Under the pieces are notes generated by a model. The model ran no database searches. It saw only the letters and a program-made list of their open reading frames with translations, and was not told where the DNA came from. Positions 50,888-63,300 of a stretch of 64,000 nucleotides of DNA are shown in pieces (the first letter of the stretch is position 1; each line of letters opens with the position of its first letter). A program made the position numbers and the translations under genes. Source of the DNA: Trichinella spiralis (Eukaryota; Nematoda; Enoplea; Trichinellida; Trichinellidae); contig CM012953.1 of the NCBI GenBank assembly GCA_000181795.3, positions 13,853,595 through 13,917,594 on the forward strand. Direction: 5' to 3'.

Positions 50888-53176
50888 CGGCTATATGCTT
50901 GCTATATGATGAACAGTGGCTGTTTCTGTCGCCGTTAGCGACCGGATGTTCTTAATCAACTGACAGTGACAAACGTTACTTCTTTCAAACTGACCTCAAT
51001 TAAATCTCGGAAAAGCTACATAAAACGTTGGTCCCACATAAAGCTGTTCTTCAAACTTGTGGCAAAGCCGTCAACTGTCCACTGAATCAATCATCCGTAC
51101 TCGTGTGCCGTCTGTTGCCGCATTTTAACACTGTCATTTCAAATAATCCGCCCTTTGACGTACAACATAACTTTGGACACTGTGAAAATTAGCATTTGAA
51201 AACTTTTAAAACCGAAAAAGCATAATTGCAATGTAACATAATTTGTGTAAAAAGAAAAACATTTTTTTTCTTATTCATCTTTATTTGTTTATTGTTTAAA
51301 AATAATAAAGAATATTCGCTTTGAAATTGCACAATGTCAGCTTATCTGATGCAACGGATATCCTTGACCCAGTTTGTGGCAAAAATAAATGAAAAGGCTT
51401 ACATCCCTAAAGTATGCGCGTGAAATGATAAGAGAGAGTGCCGACGATAAACGGTCTCCGAAGAGAACCTTAAACGACTACTTTAAAAGTGGTTAGCAGT
51501 CCTTGAGGGCTGCATAATTTTGCAAAGCTTCCGGTTCAACGGACGTCACTCGGGAACCGTTTGACAAGCAGCTGGTCGACGAAGGTTCACTTCAGGTCGA
51601 CTATATTGTATGTTCATTTGATCGACCAACTGATGATCAGGCAGCTTGCCATTGCGCCTATTTCTCTGCCCCCTTTGGATTTGGGATAAAACAAAAAAAA
51701 ATAAAATAAACTATATAAAAAAATAAAACACCGGCAGAAAATAAAGAAAATCAGAGGTATCCGGCCTGTTTCCGTTCAGATGGCAAAGCCGAGCAAGCAT
51801 TCTGCACTGCGACCCAAACTTCATTCGGTTCACTACATCCGACAATTGTTGAACGCGGCTAATCTCGGCCACTGACTACTATATAGCCGGATAGGTTTGA
51901 GCCTGTTATATCCATCACCACGAGCAAAAGAAGCTTTTCACCAAAGGTGACGAGCAGGAAATGTACAAAATACAAAAAGAGAAACAGTTATCCAGAAACA
52001 AACAAACAAACAAACAAAATAATATATTGAAAATTTGACAACTTCTTTTTGCATGAGATTAAAAATAATAAAAAAACAGATGTGCAAATAAAAAAGATAA
52101 TAAAATAAATAAATTGGCTTGTAAAATGTGAACAATTTTATTATCAGATGTGAAGTTTGTTGAAAAGTTCCCCTTTGAACAAACTGCGGCCGCTCTTTTT
52201 CAAAAGCAACGAAATATTGTTGTCAAAATGCTGTTTGTTGCTTAGTTTTCATCATTTATGCAAACTTGATACTCGATCATAAATTTTCAACCTTCTGATA
52301 AAAAGCGAATTTATTGTGTCATCATCATCATCTACTTTGCTTATTTCTTCTTTTTTTTTCAATTTCAATCCATGTTTTCATTTTCACATCTCAGACTCAT
52401 TTAAATTTATATTTAAAAAACTGTAAAAAAGAAAATACATATTCAAAATTAAAAAAAATTGTATAAATTATGCAATTTTTATTTATTTATTCTTTAAACA
52501 TTTCTTTCAATTTTTCCATCGTCCAATCTTATCAAAGTTTGTCGTTCTGCTATTAAATTGTATGGAGGAATTTAATAAATTGTAATAAAATGGAAAAAAG
52601 TTTTTTTTTCGGTAAAACAACATTTCCATTGTAACAATTCTTCTAACATTTGATGAGCTCAATTATTTGCAAATTTTCGACAATAATATGAAGAAATCAT
52701 TCATGAGAAAATGGAAATTGGTCGATCATCTTCGTCCCGGTCAAGTCAGTTTTCCGCTTAGCTTGCTTATTAAGCTTTCTTCTCATGAGAAGGATTTTGA
52801 AAGAGATGACGACACAAAGAAGACACAAAATCAATTTCACCTATCATATTACTATTACTGTTAATAATAATAATATTATTATTATCGTCATCATTAACAT
52901 CATTGCATATTGTTAAATTAAAAATATTTCTTTGTAAAAGCATGTTAATTTTTGGCAAAACCACAGAAATCAAACAATACACGCAATAAGTAATATGAAT
53001 GCATTGTACACGGATGTTATTTTTCCATCACGATGATCTTTCATTACGGAACAATATCATGTCCTGAAGCTTATTCCGCTTGAATTCTCTCGTTCATATA
53101 GTCTAATTGAGAAAATTTCCTCTTGCCGACAAAACCCTCAAAGCTTACACGCAATTTCAATTATAATGTAACAAAC

Positions 53177-53209
<33 letters not shown>

Positions 53210-53210
53210 C
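53177..53210. repeat. (AAT)n microsatellite
   Basis: About ten AAT units in intergenic DNA. Confidence 0.85.
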
Positions 53211-53625
53211 GTTCATAGACTAATCAATCAATATAAACAATAATAAACCATTTTAAATTGTTTATCCAAATTATAAAAAAAACAAGAATGAAATCTTACG
53301 TTCAATTTAATCAATGAAATCACTTTCGAAACTAAAAGTAATGAATTAAAGAGTGAAATATAATTTCACAATACTACAAAATAGTGGCAAGATTTCATAA
53401 TTTTTTTTATACATCGACTTAATTTGAATTTTCATTTTTTTGAAATTTCATAAGAATTTATTTAAATGTGAAAAATAATCCAAAAGAAAAAATGGCATAC
53501 AAATCAAGAATTCGCGTTTATATACATATATATATACTTGTATATGTAGTTTTATTTCAACATAAAATTTGTTATTGTTGTTGTTGTTGTTTTTAATTAT
53601 AAATTTCTATGGAATGTAATTGGAA

Positions 53626-54282
53626 AAGTTCGTTCGCTTTTTGAAAAACAAAGCCCCCTACCCCTGATCACGTATTAGCCGGCCGATCGGAAAGGTTAAT
53701 TTTAGTATTGCGGCGTTGTACAAAAGTCGACGAAGGAAATTAGCATAATGACATGGCTAATTTCGTGTTTTGATGCGTTGCAGCGAGTCAGTTTTGGTCG
53801 ATTGGTGTTGTAAACCAGCTGTCGAATTTTTCCAAAAGAATACAATTAGAAGAATATTTTGTACTGTTTGTTCCTCGTATTTTTCCTCGAAAGTCGCTTC
53901 CGTCCAACAAAAATTCAGTACCATAGTTGTCGTCATTATTCCAAAAGGTGGCGCTCTTGTCGTCGGCAGCCGACAACAAACAGCTGTGCCGAATTCACCA
54001 ATGGCCTTTGCGTTCCGACTGGACCGACGAATCCGCTGTCGAGGAGCAGGACCGTCGGCTTTATAGTTCTGCCGACCGAATCCTTTTCCGTCACTTGTTC
54101 GAACGTTCTACTCGATTCGTGGACCTCTTGGAAAGTTTTGTTCGTTCTTGTGAAATATATAACTAGTGGAAGAAGAAGTATTTCCATTCTCTCTATATAT
54201 ATATATAAGCTGCTCAATCAATATATTCATCTGACTATTCATATTCATTTTTGTTATCCACATTTTATTATACACAATTGAA
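53626..54282 (+). promoter_or_regulatory. Cyclin D 5' region
   Basis: Base composition rises from about 53640 (CCCCCTACCCCTGATCACG, GCCGGCCGATCGG) up to the start codon. An in-frame TGA at about 54229 closes the cyclin frame upstream, so this is leader or promoter. Overlapping open frames here have no recognisable content. Confidence 0.45.
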
Positions 54283-57200
54283 ATGACCAGACGAGATCAT
54301 CAAGATCCAAATGTTGAACGCTATTCAGTACCAGCAAGTCCGGATACTTCACTTCTGGACGACGACAGCACTTTGGTGACGATGTTCATGGCCGAGAGGA
54401 CGATTTTACCATCGCCTTATTATTTCACCGAAGTGCAAGTTGTGGTTCGCGAAGAGATGCGCAAAACGTTGACCGAATGGATGTTCGAGGTAAAGAGTGA
54501 TAAAAGGATAATATTTTGGGGATGTTGATTTTAATTTTTCTTTCTTCAAGGTGTGCATGGAAGAACGATGCGATCGTGACGTATTCCCTTTGGCGGTCAG
54601 CTTTGTCGATCGCTTCTTGTCAATCGAAGCGGTCCACATCGACCAATTGCAGTGCTTGGGCACGGCTTGCATGATGCTCGCCAGCAAAGTGGTAGAACCG
54701 CAGCAGATTCCGTCGTGCCGTTTGCTCCAGTATACGGATTTTTCGGTCGACATTGGTGATCTGCTCAGCTGGGAAATGTTGGTTTTGAAAAGTTTGGATT
54801 GGAAAACCAACTCGGTAACGGCCCACAATTTCCTGTCCCACTATTTGTACCGTTTGAAGCTTCCGTCGACGGTAGAAAGCTGCTTGCAGCCCCAGTTGGA
54901 AGTGCTCGTCGCCATGTTCGTCATGGGTAAGTTTGTTTTCTGCTTATTTGTTTGTATAATTAGATCTTTTATGCGGGTGAATTTGCAAACAAAAATTATA
55001 TGCCTACATAAAAACCGTGGGACCAGCAATAATAGTAACAAAATGGGGAGGAGGAGAAGTTGGTGGGCAGGGGAATTTTTTTTTTATTGTTTTTTGTAAA
55101 TTTTCCATCACTTGCAATCAGGCGTGTTATTCGTATTGTATTTGGTGATTTGTTTGTCGATGAACTGTAAAACGATGAAAAAACAATGAAAACTTCCTGC
55201 CGGAGGTGAGAGTACAAAGCGTCGAACAAAAAAAAAATAATAAGTCACACATGACATGACCCGACTAATAAATTTTTCTCTATAACCGTTAGTTATTTAT
55301 TTGTATTAAACGATGGACAATTTTTGTATTTTGTTTCAAAAGTGTTGATTTTTTTTTTCAAATTTTTAATATGATAATAAAATAATAATAATAATAATAA
55401 GGAAGTAAGAGACTGTGAATAAGAAAAAATAAAGGAGGAACTACAGTCGAATTTGACAGTGGGGGGGAGGAGGAAAAGAGGGTCGTACCGGTTTTTTTTG
55501 AAACAGTTTGCAAATTAATTCAGATGTAATTAATATATATTAGATGGATAGATGGTGTGAATCTTTTATTCTTTTTTTTCCTCGTCAAGTGGTTGTTACG
55601 CAACGTGTGGTCAAAATGGACAAAAAAAGTCGAGGGTCTGTTTTTCCATTCCACTTCAATGCTCAGTTGGCAAAACAAATCTTTCACCTGCTTGTAGCTA
55701 ATGTGGAACGTGGTCTTCTTTTCGTTTTTCTTCTTCTTCACCGCTTCCACTGGGCACATCCCGTACGTACTAGCCTTAGGGCAGGTGGCGTGTGCCGGGG
55801 CATCTGCGTCATATCAATTATAATATACATGCAGCCTCCGGACAGTCTCGCCAGTACTGGTTGATCGGTTTTGTCTCGACCCGACACAGTTCCGATGACC
55901 GAGGGTCAAACTCCTGACGCCAGATTATGCACCAAATTGGTGGCCCCATTGTCGTTTCAGAGTAATATTGCGTGTCTGCTTTTTTGCTAATTTTCCAGAC
56001 TTGACTGACTGGACTGGTGCTGTACTGTTCATTCAATTTTCTTCTGTCCACGACAGCTGTTTGACTTTTGCACATTTTTATCCGTGCAATATATGTTGAT
56101 TAGGTTCTTTCTCTAGTAGTTGTACAACCAGACACAACAAAACAGATGATCCGACTCAACATTGTTGGTATAGATTAATAAAATATGTATAAATATAAAT
56201 ATAAAAAAGACAGTCAGACAAATAACTTTATTTTATTATTATTCAGTTGTACTAAATAAAAAGAAACAGAATTTGCCATGAAATATCCCGACCACACTAT
56301 AATACTATTTTCAAAATGTGGGGGAGGAGGGAGTGCATTTCCGTTGGCTTCTATTAGACAGCTGCAAACGGGCACTTCCGGTTTTTCAATTTCTACCGTG
56401 CACACCTTGCTTGGTGGCAACTGTCACTGACAAGCCGACTGGCTCATTTATCTGTTGACCGCCTGTTGATTTTACTTAGCCACAAGCGCTACTGCTACTA
56501 CTGCTAGCTTCTATATATATACGGTGCTTCTTCCCATGACAATTGGTTTATTAATTACGTCGATCAATTTCCGTTTTCTCTTTTCGGTCTAGGTCGAAGG
56601 GTGAACTTGGCTCCAGTTGGTTTATTTTTTGTGTAGTTATCTTCTTAAATTAAAAAGAATTTTTATTATTTCTTCAAGAATCACAGTTTATTCACTATAA
56701 ATAAGTTTTAATTTTTATACATCGTCTTTGTTTACTTTGTATATATGTTCATTTACCGTGAAAACGGAAGTTGACTTTATAGTCGTTCGTAGTTTTGTCT
56801 CGATTTTCAATCCTGACATTAAACTAGATTTATCGTTATTCTTCTGTCTGATTTGGTTCTAGTTTTTTTTTCCATTTTACTCTTTCCGTACTGTCGTCTA
56901 TTTCTATCATTGTATAAAATTAAAATTTGCATATTTTGGTTTTAGAATTCCAATTTGCAATTTTGCCACAGTCAGTTATCGCCGCGTGTAGTTTGTGCGT
57001 TGCGTTTGCGCGTTTGGTTTCCGACGCTATAGCGATTCCCGCCATGGCTCGACAATTGCAAATAATGACCGGCATTAATTTTGTAAGTTTTGCCGTTTCG
57101 AATTTTTTATATTTTTATACTATTATAAATTAGTTGGTAAAATAATAATTGTTTTTTTTCTTTCGCCTTCAGGATCTGGTGCTGCATTACAGTGTGAGAA

Positions 57201-57394
57201 TGGTAGATTTTGTGGATGAAGTTGGGAAAAAAGTTTTCGAAGCGCAGCAGCATGGGACTGTTATTACCAGCGGTCGTGATGATGCAACTGCGGACGTCAC
57301 TTGGTCGGAAAATTATTTTGCACACCGGTTATTCAACCACGACAATTATTACCATCAAGTTGCAGTTGGTAATGAATCGAAATCGAACTTCTAA
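54283..57394 (+). CDS. CCND: D-type cyclin
   Basis: G1 cyclin that activates CDK4/6-type kinases to phosphorylate Rb. Four exons (54283-54489, 54551-54926, 56946-57082, 57173-57394) give 313 residues. The first cyclin box spans about 45-160: VREEMRKTLTEWMFEVCMEE, FPLAVSFVDRFLSIE, LQCLGTACMMLASKVVE, YTDFSVDIGDLLSWEMLVLK and LDWKTNSVTAHNFLSHYL. The order (R.K..TWMLEVCEE; FPLA...DRFLS; LQ.LG..CM..ASK; YTD.SI....L...E) is that of cyclin D rather than E, A or B. Exons 3-4 give the second fold (ILPQSVIAACSLCVAFARLV). The N-terminal 30 residues show no LxCxE Rb-binding motif. An in-frame stop about 54 bases upstream supports this start. Intron 2 is 2.0 kb. Confidence 0.9.
54927..56945 (+). other. 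2-kb intron of the cyclin D gene
   Basis: Contains (AAT)n near 55380-55400, homopolymer T runs and a GC-richer patch at 55735-55920 with open frames on both strands but no recognisable protein. Sequence density of GTCGAC/CCGAC-like words is higher than in flanking introns. Confidence 0.45.
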
Positions 57395-60300
57395 CACAAC
57401 CCACATCGACATACGGGTCCGGTGTTGTTTTGCGTCGTATTTATAAAAAATTTCAATCAGTTTTTTTGCTTCTGCTTGCTTTTTGTGTTTCCCTTCAGAA
57501 AATATTACATTTATGCGATATATATATAATATCTGCATAAAATAATAATAATAATAATCATATTTTCTCCTTTTCATTTTTCCATTTGGAAACAGCTCAT
57601 ATTATTGAATTGTTGTTGTTTCCATCTGAAAATTTTTTTCTTCTTTTACTTCATATGTCGCTGTAGCGACGACGGTTTTCTTCTTTTTTTGCTTTTTCTG
57701 AGTTTTAGAGAAAAAAAAAGAAAACAAAAAAACCTTTCTGCTTTATAATTTAATAATCTCTGATCTGCGTTTGTTGTGCTTCTGCCTATCCGAGATTTAC
57801 TCTACGTGTGAAAAACTCTGTGCTGTGTAATAATTTCAATATACTTGTAGTCACACTTGACTACTTCGCTGTCTTTGTCGTGCTTGCATTTTTTAAAAAT
57901 AAATGCTTTCGATGAAAAAATCTTTTTTGTTTATACTTCAATACAGAAAAAAATATATCAATGGGATGGATGTTTGTATTGAAGAAAATTATACCGCTTT
58001 ACAATTTATAAATTTATGCTAAAAAAATTTTCTTCTATCATTTGTTTCTATTCTTAAATCAATCTTTGAGAAAAACGACAACTATGTAGAAATTTTTCAA
58101 AATTGAATTTTACATATCTACAGTAAGAATTTTAAAATAAGGTTCTTTTGTATACAGTAATCCTTAATGTTTATTTTCAAATTGTACGAGTGAAGGTGTC
58201 GATTTTCAGACGCCATTGTTGAAATCTAAAGTTGATTTATAGATTAAACGAATGTCATTTTAAGTGTACACTTTGTTTCGAAATAATCACGTGATGACTT
58301 GAAGTTTGAGCAACGGTTGTTTAGCGCATAGAAGAATAGCAATTTGGCCAACAGTTTTCGAATATGAATGTTATTTATTTATTGATTTTGTTCAATTTTT
58401 ACAGCATATTTCAATTACGAATGGAGAATAAATTTCTTCGATTAGAAATAATGCTGCTCAGTTTCAATTTTGTTGCAGCCGATTGCTGCCCTGAGCCATT
58501 GTGGAGTTTTGAAGTGCTGAAAGCTGAGTCGAGTTTCATTCTTAAAATATTTGTTGTCTCAACTTGACAAATCGTACGGCGGCGGTTCAATCAATAAAAT
58601 TTGTTCGCCTTTTCAACCTGCACTGGTCGTCGTCGATCTAGGCGGTTTTGGAATGAAACTTTCAAACGCATTAGTGTTGATATGAATGGTGAACGAAAAA
58701 TGCCAATGTCAAGCTGGAAAAGCGAATGTGTGCTAAAGTGAATGGGAAACCGTACTGGGCGTTCATTCATCTCTCTGAACTTATTCATGATGATTATTTG
58801 TCACGCCCGAAAGGTTGTGTCAGAAGCTTTCCACACCCTCAGGCTTGTAATTATTTCCAAAGCTCTTTCACGAACAGGTTGAAATTTTAATCTTTACTCA
58901 AATAAATAAGTGAATTTTAAATTTGAAAAATTTAAACAATCACAATCACTTAATGCATAGTGTATTTTGAACGGAAACATTCGAAAACAAAGAAACAACA
59001 ACAAAAATCATATGATGCCATCAGATCAGCTGTTTTTGTAGAAAAAGTTTTTTATGTAATTTATTGAAATTCAACATTGGGAAACCAATAAATAAATGTA
59101 ATTTTTTTAAAAACTGATTCTTTTAAATAATTATTTAATATAAATTTAAATTTTTAGATGATTTTAAAAAAATTTCTGCTTTATTCGAGTTCAAATAAAA
59201 AACGCTCAGCTGTTATTGGACAAATGTATTTTCGAACGATACTTAATAATTTATATTTTGTGATAATTTTCTAAATAAAATTTTGCTTTAATATTTCATA
59301 TTTTTTGACAGAAAGAAAAAAAATTTTCTTTTATTAGAACACTGCTGAATAATAACATATATATATATATATATATATGACGTATGTGAACACTCATTAC
59401 AAACAGTTGAATAAACAATTATTAATAAAAAAAATATATTAACATTCAATGAAGTTTCAATTGAATGAACGTTAATGAAGATTTAGCTGAAAAGAAACAA
59501 ATTGCATCAAAGAATCCAGTTTGTCACATGTTCAAATTGAACAGTTGTGTTTCATTGACAATTTCAAATGGAATATAGATAATTTCTCATTTTTCTTAAT
59601 TCTATGATAATAATCAGATTATATTGCACACTGATAGATAAAGTACTGATTAAAAAAAGAAAAAGTTTAATTATGATTATTATTAATAAATAATAGACTC
59701 ATGTCATATTAACACTTAAATTGGTGAACAGCAGCAGCAGCAGCAACTGTATAGCAGCAAGTTGGTGGAATATTTCATGGCATTTCAATTTTCCATTGTT
59801 ACCGGATATTTTGGTACAATTTGTCGGTAATTTCTCTTTTTCTTCATTGTTCACTTTTGCATAAAAGCAAACAACATTTACAATAGCTTAGAAGTGATTT
59901 TAGCGTTGTCATTTGTTGGTCGACAAGGGGAGAATGGTGTTTGTTCACCAAGTTGACGTCACAAAACCGTTCGATTGGCTTTAGGACGGTTACTAAATAC
60001 CGATACAAATTGACCTACAAGAACTATTCGAACAAATTCCCTCATCATTGGATTATTCTAAATTTTTCGTATCTCTTCGTATAATTTTTAATTTTCATAC
60101 AATTTCTGCATGTTGTTGCTGTTGTTTATCCGCTTCATGAACTGTGCACCGCAGTATTGCATCTTCTCAGTGATCGGCAAACTTCAAAGGTAGAAATTTT
60201 GCTTTGATGCTTTTTGTTTGAGAAACAAGTTACCACCACCACCGCCGACACGTCAGGCAGGGGTATATTGTATCAGCGTGTGGAGAAGGGGTTTCTCCTC

Positions 60301-63300
60301 GCCGCGGGATGTCGTCATCATTAGCGTGGCAGGCTCAGTGATTCGGTGTCAAAGAAAATTTTCCAAATATCACTTTTGAAATTTTGAAAAACTTCTCAAC
60401 TGTTGCTTATTGAAGTTTTCAAATTAATCATTATACATCTCTTACCGTTTTCACTGTCCAGTCCACTGTGCAGCGGGTTTTGTTCCCAAAAAATGCAAAT
60501 TAGGTCAAGTGCGACAACTCCACATGAGGAAGCACTACACTACAATTCTCAACATTATTCTCTTTCCCAAAATTTATTTCATTATTAAAATTATTTTCAT
60601 TATTTATTTGCTTGTTTGTTTTATTTCATTTTATTCATTTTTCATTTTTGTCATGCAGTTATTCTTTTTTTCATCAAATGATATTTTCAAAAATTGTACA
60701 TCACTTCTTTTATTCAAACTCAACCTAATTATCTTTTATGTTTTTGCTTTTGATTTTTTTTAAAAATTGTATTACAATTGAAATTTTCTTTTTATAAAAT
60801 TATTAATTTTATCAATTTATCATTTCACTTTCATAAATCAAACGTAAATGACAAAGAAATTTGAAATGTGATCAATTATCCAACAGCTGACTGTCTTTTA
60901 TGCAACATTGCTCATTTTGATGATATTCCTTATAAATATTGTTCTTGTTTTATCAAATAAAAATAATAAATCTCAATAAAAATGTATGCATATATTTTAT
61001 GAAATATTTTCAAATTGTAAAAATTGAGAATTGTTAATTTTCCAATTTCTATCCAATGAATGTAAAGTACTTTTTACATTTAAATTCATTTAATGCATTA
61101 AAGTGTACATAAGCACAGTGCAATTGTTTTTAATACGGAAAAATGGTATTTTTGGTTGACAAGTATTTTGTTTGTATTTTGGGTCATGGAATTGGAATGC
61201 TGTGTAGGATATCAATAAAAATATGATGATGACATTGTAAATAAAATTGTGTTTGATTTCATGCAAGGCAAAGCATCCAATGGTTTAACATTAACGACTG
61301 CTTTTATTAGCGTGTGAATTTGCCTCAACAATTTCGTTTCTCTTTTGTTGTTCAAATTGTCATTTGTTGAAAATCATTCAAAAAAATATTTAATACAATA
61401 ATAATAATAATAATCTAAGAAGAATGCAAATTTATTAAAAAAATTTTCACATTGTAAATGTGCAAAATGATATATCGAACTTTATATGACATTTTAAAGA
61501 TTTGCAAGTAAAACATTTTTATTTTATGCAAATTTAAGACGAATACTTTAGCACACTTGGAAAATTGGTATTTTTGTATTGCAGAAATGAAAGGCAAGAA
61601 ATGCATGCATATTTGACAAGAAATGAATTATAATTGTAAAGATGAATTTATTTCAATTATTAAACATTGACACATGTAAAATGAAATTAATTATAATTGT
61701 CAAATAAAAATTCTTTTCATGTATTTACGGCAGCATCAGAAAATTACTTTTTTTCATTAGATTTATTTCATCATTCATTTCAACATCTCTGTAATGATAT
61801 GTCATGCTGAAAACTTTAAAATATTTTGACATTTTTGAAAACCAATTTGTTCATATAAATAAAACATAATTATATTACATACATATATATACATTTTAAT
61901 ATTAATTATTCAGTGTATTATTTAAAATGTTAAAAATATTAAAGCACTTTTAAAGTATATTTGAAAGGTGTTAATGATATTGTGTACAACTTCAAAGAGC
62001 ATTATGTCACTTGTATTGCTTTGTTTGTAGTGTTTGATTTATTTACCTCAACATTGCATTCTCTAACTATGGTAGATTAAAACTCCAAATTTATTAGCAA
62101 ACCAAAAGCATAATTTATAATATTTATTAAAAATGTAATAAATTAATTCGGCATGTTTATGATTGATCAAAAGTTGTATCTGATACTGATTCAAATAAAT
62201 CTACATATGTAAAAGCACAATTAGATTTCATTCCAATACAGGAAAAAAGTTGAAATTTGTGTGCTTATTATAACTTTTTTTAAATAAATTTGTCTGATTC
62301 AAAAGCTAAAGCAAAGCTAAAGCATTTTTCTCTGTTTGAATGAATAAAATGAAATGAAGTTTCATCAAACATTCATAGCATTCATATTTTTGAAAATTCA
62401 TTAATAGAAGAAAAAAAGTATTTTTCCCCATTAAATAATATTTATATTATTTTGATCTTTTTTAATTGTATAAAAATTTCACTTTCTCATGAAATCGTGA
62501 AGTTAAAATATCATCAAATGGCGGATGTAATTTTTCACTTTTCAAATTGACATATTCAAACTCCATTTTAGACCAAACTGATCATTTGTCAGTTATCCAA
62601 TGCAACAATTGATTTTTTTGTTTTAATAAATTTTAGTTTGTCTCAATTAATTATAAGATAAAAATAATTAAAATGCATGGTACGTGGTAAAATGCATTTT
62701 GCCTATAAAATTTGCATTGCTCCTTTTTGCTTTGGTATATCATTTTCACTGCTTGAATGTTAAATTATTAAACTTCAGGAATATGTAATGGAATTTTCAT
62801 TTTTTAAACTGATCAGTTACATAAATTTATAAATATATCAAATTATGTATATGTGTAATAATATCTTTCAAAATATTAGTCAATGGCACATAGCATATAT
62901 TAAATTTGAATCGGAAATAAGTTTTTAGAAAATTATGACCAGTTTTGCGCATGTTTTCCGCTTCAAGAAATCATTGCTAAGAAATCAAGCTGTGTTTATT
63001 ATGACTGCTTTGTATAAAATTTGTTTGAATTATCTTGAGCACAATTGCATTAAAAAAAGAGAATACTTGATTACCGTTTGTTTATTCGATACGGTTCATT
63101 CAAGATCACCGTTTAATTAAAAAAAGGAAGAAAGCAAAATATGAAATAGCCTTTTGCTTTTAATACGAGACAGAACTACTATTTTACAGTAAGAAGAAGA
63201 AGTGATTTTTATTCATTCATTTTGAGCCAAAACTGAAAATTGTTCATTCATAATCCAGTTTTTATAATAGTGTAAAATCTGCTTGAAAGATAAATGTCAA

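Larger units (their letters stand above)
46013..53625. other. Gene-poor stretch with GC-richer islands
   Basis: Mostly AT-rich. It includes a (TA)n run near 46460-46485, a CATT repeat at about 47230-47260, (AAAC)n near 51995-52018 and (AAT)n at about 53177-53210. Islands of higher GC lie at about 46770-46900, 48060-48420, 49760-50110, 50870-51200 and 51400-51970. None yields a protein I can name. Confidence 0.45.

Noticed and set aside
53770-54281. Open frames of 98 and 140 codons just upstream of cyclin D
   Set aside because: No recognisable content, wrong frame for the cyclin start, and several overlapping frames are equally open; better explained as a GC-richer leader or promoter.
58364-58567. 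67-codon frame with a signal-peptide-like start (MNVIYLLILFNFYS)
   Set aside because: AT-rich sequence yields such hydrophobic starts by chance; the rest lacks any recognisable domain.
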